The translations under genes were made by a program, and so were the position numbers. A stretch of DNA of 6,776 bases, from the NCBI GenBank assembly GCA_003242315.1, contig QGUY01000218.1, forward strand, positions 1 through 6,776, written 5' to 3'. Shown piece by piece: positions 1 to 6,436 of this stretch. Each line of letters starts with the position of its first letter. Positions within the stretch are counted from its first letter, which is position 1. The notes beneath the pieces are model-generated. The model saw only the letters and a program-made list of their open reading frames with translations. It did not search any database and was not told the origin of the DNA. The DNA comes from Bacteroidota bacterium (GTDB lineage Bacteria > Bacteroidota > Bacteroidia > Cytophagales > Cyclobacteriaceae).

Positions 1-11
1 TTCAAAAAAAG

Positions 12-31
12 TTTCGGGTTTAAATCCGAAA
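12..31 (-). terminator. Possible rho-independent terminator hairpin (minus strand)
   Basis: A perfect 6-bp stem (TTTCGG at 12-17 with CCGAAA at 26-31) encloses an 8-base AT-rich loop. Read on the minus strand, the hairpin is followed, after one C, by seven T residues (positions 4-10 on the plus strand are all A), which is the classic terminator layout. No minus-strand gene is visible to its right, so it would only end antisense or stray transcription here. The stem is only half GC. It could instead be a chance AT-rich palindrome. Confidence 0.25.
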
Positions 32-63
32 AAATCTACTGCTATGAAATATTCTTCCGTTAA

Positions 64-465
64 GCAATTACACTGGTTTGCTCCCGCCGCGGGCTCATAT
101 CCCGCATTCATTTAAAAAATCCGCCGAGGCGGGACGACTTTGACACTAAGCGATTTAGTCTGGATTTATTCAACAGGGGTTATTCCATCGCGGAAATCGC
201 AGAAAGACGCGGATTAAAAAAAGGAACTATCGAAACCCATCTTGCCCATTACGTTCGCGAAGGAACGTTGAAGCTGGACCGTCTCGTGCCTCAGGAAAAG
301 ATCGCGTCCATTCTTTCCGCACTCGGAGGTGACTCCTCGCTCACGGCTATCAGAAAACGGCTCGGCAGCGAGTACAGTTACGGCGAGATCCGATTGGTCC
401 TCGCTCACCGCGATTTCCTAAGGGAAAAGCAAATGAACGAAGTGGTACAATCGCCGGATTTATGA
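64..465 (+). pseudogene. C-terminal helix-turn-helix domain of a RecQ/Pif1-type helicase, lacking a start (remnant or frameshifted)
   Basis: The frame is open from 64 to a TGA at 463-465. From about 139 it encodes a domain matching the helix-turn-helix module (HTH_40-like) at the C-terminus of RecQ and Pif1-like helicases in Bacteroidota: LFNRGYSIAEIAERRGL, then GTIETHLAHYVREG, then the YSYGEIRLVLAHRDF tail. The frame contains no ATG or GTG, and its only TTG (268) falls inside the domain, so a normal start is missing. Upstream, the next frame (2-112) is also open and stops at TAA 113-115. One extra base in the T3A6 tract at 111-119 would join it to this frame, so a 1-nt frameshift, real or from sequencing, would explain the gene. 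The upstream part does not look like helicase, so a decayed fragment is equally possible. It ends 10 bp before dnaE. Confidence 0.6.
82..134. repeat. GC-rich nested inverted repeat with two alternative folds
   Basis: The 5-mer CCCGC or its complement GCGGG occurs four times in alternating orientation: CCCGC at 83-87, GCGGG at 89-93, CCCGC at 101-105 and GCGGG at 129-133. The outer pair extends to 7 bp (TCCCGCC at 82-88 with GGCGGGA at 128-134) and encloses a 5-bp hairpin with a 7-base loop, CTCATAT. An alternative fold pairs 101-105 with 129-133. It lies where the upstream reading frame is lost before the helix-turn-helix frame. Whether it is a decayed tRNA arm, a small repeat element or an RNA structure cannot be decided from this copy alone. 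Confidence 0.45.
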
Positions 466-475
466 CGACAAAGAC

Positions 476-3400
476 ATGTACCTTAATTGCCATACTGCGT
501 TCAGCTTCAAGTACGGAACCCTTTCCGTACAACGCCTGTTCGACGAAGCTCGGCGAAACAGGGTACATAAGCTTGTCCTTACGGAAATTAACAATACCGC
601 CTCGTATATCGAAATGTTCCGTCTCTGCGCGGAGCATGCGGCAAACCAGGGGGACCACCTGACAAAGTACGGGGAACCGGCTTATGCGCTCGAAGTCGCT
701 GTCGGTGTTGAATTCCGTCGCGACAACAAGTTGCTGTACATCGCCATCGCGCAAAACAATAAGGGCTTTGAACGCATCAACCGGTTTTTGTCGCATCATA
801 ACCTCACGGAGAAAAATTTTCCTGAACGCGCACCTGAATTCGAAGGCGACGTTTTCATCATTTACCCGTTCGGAAACATCGAACCGGAACAACTCCGCGC
901 CAACGAGTTTATCGGGATTCGCAAAAAGCAACTGAGTCAGTTCCGGCTCTACACCGCCCGCAGACAATACCCCGACAGGTTCGTCATCCTCCATCCGGTA
1001 ACGTTCGCCGGGAAATCTGACTTTAACGTACACCGGCTGCTTCGGGCCATTGACCGGAATACTTTGCTCAGCAAACTCCCGGAACATGACCAGGCATCCC
1101 CGGATGAAGTCATGCTTCCCGAAGCGGAGCTCATGGCGCATTTTCGCGACTTCCCGGAACTGATCAACAATACACGAACACTCATAGAGGCATGTTCCCT
1201 CGACGTCGATCTCGGTACTGACAAGAACAAAAAAAAGGTGACCGGCAGCGTCGAAGATGACTGGGATATGCTGGTGACGCGCGCATGGGAAGGATTTCAG
1301 GATCGCTACGATGCCAATGATCCGGTTTTACGCGAACGCTTCGAACGTGAATTGAACATTATACGACTAAAGGGGTTTTGCGCTTACTTCCTTATTGCCT
1401 ATGACCTTATCACGTTCGCAAGGGAAAAAGGCTTCGATTATGTCGGCCGCGGAAGCGGCGCAAACAGCATGGTGGCGTATTGCCTCGGAATCACCAACGT
1501 CGATCCGATCGAACTCGATCTGTATTTTGAGCGGTTTCTTAATCCTGAACGATCGTCGCCGCCCGATTTCGATATTGACTTCTCGTGGGACAATCGCGAC
1601 GAAGTCTATGAGTATTTATTCAACAGGTATGGAAAAGACCACGTTTGTTTGCTGGGTACACATGTTACCTATCAACGGCGATCGGTCCTGCGGGAGCTCG
1701 GTAAAGTATTCGGACTCCCCAAACATGAGATCGACGCCATCGTGGAAGAACCGGACCGCCACAAGGAGCGCGATCACATAACAGAACTAATATTCCGGTA
1801 TGCGGAACGAATGCTGGAACTTCCGGCAAATCTCTCCATCCACGCCGGCGGAGTGTTGATCACTGAAAAACCCATTTATGCATACACCGCGGTAGATAAA
1901 CCTCCAAAAGGCCTACCTGTTTCGCACTTTGAAATGCACAGCGCGGAAGACCTCGGCATTTTCAAGTTTGACATTCTCAGCCAGCGCGGCCTGGGTCATT
2001 TAAAGGAAGCGGTTCATCATATTCGTCGCAACCGGGGCATCGAAATAGACATTCACAGGTTCAGCGATTTCAAGAACGACGAAAAGGTGCGCAACCTGCT
2101 TCGCGACAGCCGCACAATGGGGTGTTTTTACGTTGAGTCGCCCGCAATGCGAATGCTTCTCTCAAAGTTGCGCTGCGAGGACTACGTCACGCTGGTTGCC
2201 GCCAGCTCCATAATCCGACCCGGAGTGGCACGCTCGGGGATGATGCGCGCATACATCGAACGTTTTCATGCCGTGCGAAATGGGCGAACATATGAATCGA
2301 TCCATCCAAAGTTGGATGAGCTGATGCGTGAGACGTACGGAGTAATGGTCTACCAGGAGGATGTGATCAAGGTGGCGCATCATTTCGCAAAACTCAGTCT
2401 GGCGGAAGCAGATGTTCTCCGGCGAGGTATGTCAGGGAAGTTCCGGTCGCGTAAAGAGTTTGAAAAAGTGCGCAATCGGTTTTTCGAAAATTGCCGCAAG
2501 GAGGGTTACCCTGAACCCGTTATTCAGCGCGTTTGGTATGAGATCGAAAGTTTCTCAGGATACTCTTTTTCGAAAGGGCATTCCGCAAGTTACGCCGTAG
2601 AAAGCTATCAAAGCCTTTATCTCAAAGCGCATTATCCACTGGAATTTATGGTGGGTGTGATCAACAACTTCGGCGGGTTTTATAAGACAGAATTTTATTT
2701 CCACGAGGCTCGCCGAAGTGGCGGTGTGATTCACGCTCCGTGTATTAACCGCAGCACATATCTCACGACAATCTATGGCGACGACATCTACATCGGCTTT
2801 ATCCACCTGCGAAGTCTTGAGACAAAACTCGCGAAACGGATCGTGGCGTTGCGTGAAGCTGATGGACCGTATAAAAGCTTGGATAACTTTCTGAGACGTG
2901 TGGACTGTGGACTCGAACAGGTTCGCATACTCATTCGCGTAGGCGCGTTCCGTTTCTGCGGAAAATCTAAACAACGACTGCTATGGGAGGCTATGTTGTG
3001 GTTCAGCAATCGCAAAGCGAGGCTGCCGCATACGGCCGAATTATTTGACACAGAACCGCAGGAATACCCACTGCCCACCCTCCAACGTAACCCGATTGAA
3101 GATGCCTTTGATGAAATTGAACTATTGGGTTTTCCTCTGTGCGATCCGTTTCTGCTGGTAAACACGACGGAGTTTGGCAATGTGATCGCCAGGGATCTAA
3201 ACAAACATCACGGCGAGATTGTGGAAATCCTCGGCTACCTCGTCACCATAAAAGATACAGGAACGAAGGATGGCTTACCGATGCAGTTTGGGACGTTTTA
3301 CGATCGCCATGGCGACTTTTTCGATACCGTGCATTTTCCCGACGTCTCACGAAAGTACCCGTTTCGCGGACGAGGATTTTATTACCTGAAAGGAAAAGTG

Positions 3401-3505
3401 ACGGAGGACTTTGGCGTTGCCGCGATTGATGTCATCGCCATGGAGAAGGTACCATTTCTGGATCGACGGATGGAGCGAATGGAAGTGCAGATGCAGATGC
3501 GGTAG
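476..3505 (+). CDS. dnaE: DNA polymerase III alpha subunit, short Bacteroidota form (possibly the error-prone/second copy)
   Basis: This C-family DNA polymerase of 1009 residues acts in the cytoplasm to copy or repair DNA. Domains in order: degenerate PHP domain (about 1-240); palm and fingers with GRGSGANS (325-331), the catalytic PDFDID motif (D364 and D366, matching E. coli D401 and D403), HAGG (456-459) and the third catalytic Asp D499 in FKFDIL; fingers motifs YQEDV (626-630) and KGHSASYA (700-707); helix-hairpin-helix region (about 795-830); and an OB fold (about 913-995). TAELFD (853-858) sits where DnaE proteins carry the beta-clamp motif. The PHP metal sites are lost (N4-C5-H6 and T36-E37-I38 where active PHP domains have HxH and TDH). 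It is shorter than the roughly 1160-residue E. coli enzyme and lacks a tau-binding tail. Such short copies can be the damage-induced DnaE2/ImuC type, but no imuA or imuB is visible. ATG 476 gives the family-typical MYLNCH start; no clear ribosome binding site is seen. The last residues come from a hexanucleotide repeat. Confidence 0.93.
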   Translation: MYLNCHTAFSFKYGTLSVQRLFDEARRNRVHKLVLTEINNTASYIEMFRLCAEHAANQGDHLTKYGEPAYALEVAVGVEFRRDNKLLYIAIAQNNKGFERINRFLSHHNLTEKNFPERAPEFEGDVFIIYPFGNIEPEQLRANEFIGIRKKQLSQFRLYTARRQYPDRFVILHPVTFAGKSDFNVHRLLRAIDRNTLLSKLPEHDQASPDEVMLPEAELMAHFRDFPELINNTRTLIEACSLDVDLGTDKNKKKVTGSVEDDWDMLVTRAWEGFQDRYDANDPVLRERFERELNIIRLKGFCAYFLIAYDLITFAREKGFDYVGRGSGANSMVAYCLGITNVDPIELDLYFERFLNPERSSPPDFDIDFSWDNRDEVYEYLFNRYGKDHVCLLGTHVTYQRRSVLRELGKVFGLPKHEIDAIVEEPDRHKERDHITELIFRYAERMLELPANLSIHAGGVLITEKPIYAYTAVDKPPKGLPVSHFEMHSAEDLGIFKFDILSQRGLGHLKEAVHHIRRNRGIEIDIHRFSDFKNDEKVRNLLRDSRTMGCFYVESPAMRMLLSKLRCEDYVTLVAASSIIRPGVARSGMMRAYIERFHAVRNGRTYESIHPKLDELMRETYGVMVYQEDVIKVAHHFAKLSLAEADVLRRGMSGKFRSRKEFEKVRNRFFENCRKEGYPEPVIQRVWYEIESFSGYSFSKGHSASYAVESYQSLYLKAHYPLEFMVGVINNFGGFYKTEFYFHEARRSGGVIHAPCINRSTYLTTIYGDDIYIGFIHLRSLETKLAKRIVALREADGPYKSLDNFLRRVDCGLEQVRILIRVGAFRFCGKSKQRLLWEAMLWFSNRKARLPHTAELFDTEPQEYPLPTLQRNPIEDAFDEIELLGFPLCDPFLLVNTTEFGNVIARDLNKHHGEIVEILGYLVTIKDTGTKDGLPMQFGTFYDRHGDFFDTVHFPDVSRKYPFRGRGFYYLKGKVTEDFGVAAIDVIAMEKVPFLDRRMERMEVQMQMR

Positions 3506-3581
3506 CAGAGGCATAGCAGGGGCAGAGGCAGATGCAGAGGCAGAGGCAGACACAGGTGCAGAGGCAGTAGCAGGTGCAGTG
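3487..3581. repeat. Degenerate hexanucleotide tandem repeat (GCAGAG/GCAGAT type), about 16 units
   Basis: About 95 bp consist of consecutive 6-base units starting with GCAG: GCAGAT twice, GCGGTA, GCAGAG, a 5-base GCATA, GCAGGG, GCAGAG, GCAGAT, GCAGAG twice, GCAGAC, ACAGGT, GCAGAG, GCAGTA, GCAGGT and GCAGTG. The array begins inside the last codons of dnaE, supplies its TAG stop (3503-3505) and fills the whole gap to the convergent regulator, stopping 2 bp before that gene's TAA. No ordinary terminator hairpin is visible in the gap. The one 5-base unit shows that indels other than multiples of six have occurred. Confidence 0.85.
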
Positions 3582-3583
3582 GA

Positions 3584-5026
3584 TTATGATCCGGAGATTT
3601 CTTCGCGTATGATTTTTCCCAGCTTCATGATTGCTCCTTCGATCCGGTCACTCCAGGGGTCGCCGCAGCTAATGCGCATGCAATTTTTAAAACCCATTCT
3701 TGACGAAAACAAATGTCCGGGCGCAATGCCAATCTTGTGACGAAGGGCACGGCGATGCAATTTGAAGGCGTCTATCTTCTTATTCAGCTCGAGCCACAGC
3801 ACGAACCCTCCCTGCGGGCGTGTCATACGCGTGTCGTCGGGAAAATACTCTGAGATCGCTTGCGAATAGCGCAAGGTCTGTGTGTGCAGTGCTTTTCGAA
3901 GGTGGCGGAGGTGCAATTCGTAGCGACCTACAGACAGGAAGTGCGCCAGGGCGGCCTGTGCCAGCGTGTTGGTCGAGATCGTGTGCATGCGCTTCAGTTT
4001 CACTACCTGATCCTTGAACCGTCCGGGAATAACCCAACCGATTCGGTATCCGGGTGCCAGCGACTTGGAGAACGAACCGCAATGCAGGACGAGACCCTCG
4101 TCATCATAGTACTTGCAGGTACGGGGGCGCACTCTTCCATGGTACATTTCGCCATAGATCTCGTCTTCGATAAGTGGGATGTTTCGCTTCGCCAGCATCT
4201 GAACGAGCTGCTTCTTGTTTTCGTCCGGCATGCAGCTCCCCATGGGGTTGTTGAAATTGGGCACGAACAGACATGCCTTTACGTTGAATTTCTTGATCGC
4301 GTCTTCGAGGTAGTCGAGATCAACACCGGTGGATGGATTGGTCGGCACTTCCACGACTTTCAATCCGAGACTCTCCATCACCTGGAAGAACGCGTAGTAT
4401 GTCGGACTTTCAATTGCCACCGCGTCGCCTGGTTTAGTGACTGCACGTAGCGAGAACGTTATAGCCTCCATGCAGCCTGCGGTGACCACGATGTCGCTGT
4501 CCTTAAACGTTCCACCCCAGTTGAATGCCTGTCGCGCAATTTGTTTTTGCAGCAGCGGGTTCCCTTGCACGTCGTCGTAGTTGAGGCAGGCCGTCGGCGA
4601 GTCGTTAAGCGCGCGCATGACAGACTTTTTGAGTTTCGCCATGGGCAACAGTTCAACAGAAGGCACCGCCACCGCAAAGTTGACCAGGTCGGGGGTTACG
4701 AATTTGTCGTATACACTTCGGATTACCTGGTCCATGCTTACCTCGACCGCATCTTCTGGGGGCGGACCTGCGACAGGCATTTCAGGATAGCGGCGCGGCG
4801 TAAACTTGACATAGTACCCCGACTGCGGCCGGGCTTCGATGAGGCCTTTGCTTTCCAGATAATAGTATGCCTGGAATGCTGTACTCAAGCTGATGCCCTG
4901 TTCCTTGCTCAGTGCCCGCACAGACAGGAGTTTGTCGCCCACCTTGAGGACATTGTTATTAATGAGCGTCTGGATACGCTCTGCTACTTCGATGTATTTG
5001 TGGTCGGTTTTTTCGAGGGTGGGCAT
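3584..5026 (-). CDS. MocR/PdxR-family transcriptional regulator (GntR winged helix fused to a PLP aminotransferase domain)
   Basis: The 480-residue protein has an N-terminal GntR-type winged helix (about 10-80, with VGDKLLSVRALSKEQGIS and an SGYYV wing) and a fold-type I aminotransferase domain (about 115-475). Numbered from ATG 5026, PLP-site residues are intact: N260-P261 in the NNPMG loop, D288 and Y291 in EDEIY, Schiff-base Lys K321 in SFSKSLAPG, R328 in GYRIGW, and the carboxylate-binding R451 in MRISCGD. MocR proteins use PLP, often with an amino acid ligand, to control vitamin B6, GABA, taurine or transport genes; the ligand here cannot be told. ATG 5026 is preferred over an in-frame TTG at 5086 because family members start just before the winged helix and a promoter box lies at 5050-5057, downstream of the TTG. 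It is divergent from the NTF2-like gene, a common arrangement for MocR targets. A plain aminotransferase is unlikely given the winged helix. Confidence 0.92.
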   Translation of the reverse strand: MPTLEKTDHKYIEVAERIQTLINNNVLKVGDKLLSVRALSKEQGISLSTAFQAYYYLESKGLIEARPQSGYYVKFTPRRYPEMPVAGPPPEDAVEVSMDQVIRSVYDKFVTPDLVNFAVAVPSVELLPMAKLKKSVMRALNDSPTACLNYDDVQGNPLLQKQIARQAFNWGGTFKDSDIVVTAGCMEAITFSLRAVTKPGDAVAIESPTYYAFFQVMESLGLKVVEVPTNPSTGVDLDYLEDAIKKFNVKACLFVPNFNNPMGSCMPDENKKQLVQMLAKRNIPLIEDEIYGEMYHGRVRPRTCKYYDDEGLVLHCGSFSKSLAPGYRIGWVIPGRFKDQVVKLKRMHTISTNTLAQAALAHFLSVGRYELHLRHLRKALHTQTLRYSQAISEYFPDDTRMTRPQGGFVLWLELNKKIDAFKLHRRALRHKIGIAPGHLFSSRMGFKNCMRISCGDPWSDRIEGAIMKLGKIIREEISGS

Positions 5027-5049
5027 TACCAGAAGAAAATTGATATGGT

Positions 5050-5057
5050 CAAATATA
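5050..5057 (-). promoter_or_regulatory. Bacteroidota -7 promoter box for the MocR gene
   Basis: On the minus strand this reads TATATTTG, a perfect match to the Bacteroidota -7 consensus TAnnTTTG. A start of transcription near 5043 would leave a leader of about 17 bases before ATG 5026. No convincing -33 TTTG lies at the usual 19-21 base spacing; the nearest TTG is 26 bases away. The position supports the ATG start and argues against the upstream TTG. Confidence 0.5.
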
Positions 5058-5137
5058 AGACATTTTAAACTGTTCTCTTTTGACAAGGCACCCTGCGTGA
5101 AGGCATCAAAACTATTGCTGCATCGATTCAGTGTGAT

Positions 5138-5165
5138 TTATTGACAAATTGCTTAGATTATTGTC
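5138..5165. promoter_or_regulatory. Candidate MocR operator: direct repeats TTATTGWC 20 bp apart
   Basis: TTATTGAC at 5138-5145 and TTATTGTC at 5158-5165 differ at one base and are offset by exactly 20 bp, about two helical turns, so both would face the same side of the DNA. MocR regulators such as GabR and PdxR are known to bind direct repeats in divergent promoter regions. The same bases also form an inverted pair, GACAA (5143-5147) with TTGTC (5161-5165). A further TATTG core at 5113-5117 is out of phase. The regulator's binding specificity is not known, so the link is inference. Confidence 0.35.
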
Positions 5166-5190
5166 GTTGAGATTTTGGGCGCATGAAAGA

Positions 5191-5254
5191 GAGAACTCCG
5201 GACCTTTGCAAGCTTCGGCGTGGATAGAAAGTCTGATGACATCCACCAGTTCTC
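5191..5254 (+). other. Potential structured leader upstream of the NTF2-like gene
   Basis: GAGAACT (5191-5197) can pair with AGTTCTC (5248-5254), and inside it GTGGAT (5220-5225) pairs with ATCCAC (5241-5246) around a 15-base loop. The two right-hand arms are separated by one base. The element would lie in the 5' leader if transcription starts near 5170-5185, ahead of ATG 5298. No known riboswitch is recognised. The rest of the 211-bp stretch 5087-5297 shows only the direct repeats and a C-rich, SD-less region before the start. Confidence 0.3.
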
Positions 5255-5297
5255 CGACCACCCTTACGGCTCCACTCCTTCCCCCTAAAAACTTCCT

Positions 5298-5726
5298 ATG
5301 AAAACTGTCCTCCTGATCCTTACACTTACCCCAGCAGCACTTATGGCCCAAACACACCCCACAGTCACTGAAGCCTTTCTTCAGTCTTTCGCCGATGCGT
5401 TTAATGCGCACGACCTGGACGCAATCATGTCGCACATGACAGACGATTGCGTATTTGAGGCGTCTGCAGGACCAGACGCCGACGGAGAAAGATTTTCCGG
5501 CCACGCAGCTGTGCGGAAAGCGTTTGAAGATGTGTTCACCACCTATCCGGATGCGCGCTGGAACAATCCGAACCATTTTGTTTCGGGAAGCAGGGGCTTC
5601 TCTGAGTGGACGTTTACGGGTACAAGAAAGGATGGAAAGAAAATTGAGGTAACGGGGTGCGATTTGTTCACGTTTAAAGACGGCAAGATCGCGGTGAAGA
5701 ACTCTTATAGAAAGAATCGATCCTGA
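5298..5726 (+). CDS. Exported NTF2/SnoaL-like family protein
   Basis: The 142-residue protein has an N-terminal signal peptide (K2, hydrophobic 4-16, probable signal peptidase I cut after A17 with Gln next, common in Bacteroidota), then one NTF2/SnoaL-like cone fold (about 22-138). Visible family features are the FADAFNAHDLDAIMSHM helix, TDDCVFEASAGP (48-59), the FSGHAAVRKAF helix (66-76), HFVSGSRGFSEWTFTG strands (93-108) and a conserved DLFTFKDGKIAVKNSYRK end (122-139). Relatives resemble ketosteroid isomerase or SnoaL and mostly have unknown substrates. Many are cytoplasmic, so the leader points to a periplasmic or surface role here. ATG 5298 is the only start that includes the leader; no ribosome binding site is seen. 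It may be controlled by the divergent MocR regulator, which is inference. The catalytic activity is not assigned. Confidence 0.85.
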   Translation: MKTVLLILTLTPAALMAQTHPTVTEAFLQSFADAFNAHDLDAIMSHMTDDCVFEASAGPDADGERFSGHAAVRKAFEDVFTTYPDARWNNPNHFVSGSRGFSEWTFTGTRKDGKKIEVTGCDLFTFKDGKIAVKNSYRKNRS

Positions 5727-5734
5727 ATGAAATA

Positions 5735-5767
5735 CCCCAAAATTGAGGGGAGAAAAATTTACCTCCC
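5735..5767. terminator. Weak bidirectional terminator between convergent genes
   Basis: Only 32 bp separate the two convergent stop codons. CCCC (5735-5738) can pair with GGGG (5747-5750) around an 8-base loop. Alternatively GGGAG (5748-5752) pairs with CTCCC (5763-5767) around an AT-rich loop that includes the minus-strand stop. The two hairpins share bases and exclude each other. Short A/T runs flank both sides, but neither stem is followed by a good T tract. It is a plausible shared terminator by position rather than by strength. Confidence 0.35.
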
Positions 5768-6274
5768 AAAATCGTCCTGCACTCTGACAATATCCTCTTC
5801 ATCCGACGGGTGCTGTGCGTCCGTATGCTGCCAGATCTCGGCAATAATGCCCCAGTTGTTGAGGCCAACAAGACGGTGACGCTGACCTTGCTTTAGTTCA
5901 ATCTTATCGCCGACAACCAGTCGCTGTAATTCACGTTCCTCGTCGGTATCGCTGGTGATCACGCCGGCTTCACCAGATACCACACGCCATATCTCCGAAC
6001 GGCGATGGTGGTACTGCCATGAAAGTCGTTGGCCGGGTTGAACGATCAGAATCTTTGGACTGAGCTTGCGGTTCAGTTGTATCGCGGCGAATTCGATGTC
6101 GGGGAAAAAGATGCCCGCGAATTCCTTCGCTTGATTTTCGTCAATAACAAAAAACCCTCCCCAGGGTCGGGAAAAGTCCCGGTCTACAGCTGTCAGCCCA
6201 AGACCTGAAAGATACTGTTCAACCTCCGCAAATACTTCCTGTTTTTGTTCGCTGCCGGAAAACTTCAATGCCAT
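5759..6274 (-). CDS. Stand-alone cupin related to the type II mannose-6-phosphate isomerase domain
   Basis: The protein is 171 residues from ATG 6274; a GTG two codons upstream (6280) is the alternative start. It matches the C-terminal cupin domain of bifunctional mannose-1-phosphate guanylyltransferase/mannose-6-phosphate isomerases, without the nucleotidyltransferase half. Visible landmarks (numbered from ATG) are SRPWGGFFVID (35-45), VQPGQRLSWQYHHRRSEIW (78-96), SGEAGV (100-105), the second cupin motif with H133 in QRHRL, and the EDIVRVQDDFGR end (160-171). The first motif keeps Q87, H89, H90 and E94, but has Arg and Ile where AlgA-type enzymes have His (HHHRAEHW), so isomerase activity is uncertain. 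It likely acts in the cytoplasm on a sugar phosphate. The neighbouring sugar aminotransferase fits a polysaccharide or LPS role. Upstream, TTATTTTG at 6291-6298 on the minus strand is one base off the -7 promoter consensus. Confidence 0.83.
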   Translation of the reverse strand: MALKFSGSEQKQEVFAEVEQYLSGLGLTAVDRDFSRPWGGFFVIDENQAKEFAGIFFPDIEFAAIQLNRKLSPKILIVQPGQRLSWQYHHRRSEIWRVVSGEAGVITSDTDEERELQRLVVGDKIELKQGQRHRLVGLNNWGIIAEIWQHTDAQHPSDEEDIVRVQDDFGR

Positions 6275-6408
6275 ACGCACAGTTTTCGCGCAAAATAACA
6301 GTTACCGCGTAGCGGCGCACCCCAGGCGACGACATTTTCTGCGGTCATTCATCCACGCTCTCCGCGTAAATCATCCGTTATCAGTAGGTTATGCCTTCCG
6401 AACCACCA

Positions 6409-6436
6409 TTTTGCCCGCCGAATAACTTGGGCAAAA
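6409..6436. promoter_or_regulatory. Perfect palindrome TTTTGCCC-N12-GGGCAAAA overlapping a promoter (candidate operator)
   Basis: The 8-bp arms at 6409-6416 and 6429-6436 are exact inverted repeats, and their centres are 20 bp apart, about two helical turns. The right arm overlaps the proposed -33 TTG (6427-6429) of the aminotransferase promoter. No T tract follows, so a terminator is unlikely. It fits a dimeric repressor site. The rest of 6281-6480, between the divergent genes, shows nothing else convincing. Confidence 0.45.

Noticed and set aside
12..34. T-arm-like sequence suggesting the 3' end of a tRNA
   Set aside because: The symmetric stem leaves an 8-base loop instead of 7, the usual TTCRA loop start is absent, and no acceptor stem or CCA follows.
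111..117. TTTAAAA slippery heptamer as a programmed -1 frameshift site
   Set aside because: Its codon phase would shift ribosomes from the helix-turn-helix frame into a frame that stops at 141-143, not into that frame from the upstream one, and the upstream frame meets its stop first.
61..134. A complete tRNA-fMet around the CAT-containing hairpin
   Set aside because: The D-arm-like AGC/GCT pair is separated from the anticodon stem by six bases, there is no proper T arm, and acceptor ends do not pair.
350..1141. 263-residue minus-strand open frame
   Set aside because: It is antisense to dnaE, whose PHP-domain coding on the plus strand is clear; no recognisable motif is present.
3347..3553. 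Minus-strand open frame with Ser-Ala and His-Leu repeats
   Set aside because: It is an antisense reading of the hexanucleotide repeat and the 3' end of dnaE; its low-complexity composition comes from the repeat.
5141..5169. Sigma70-like promoter with TTGACA at 5141-5146
   Set aside because: No TATAAT-like box occurs 16-18 bases downstream, and TTGACA is not the main Bacteroidota promoter element.
5112..5576. 154-residue minus-strand open frame across the divergent region
   Set aside because: It lies mostly antisense to the NTF2-like gene, shows no family motif and covers the regulatory region.
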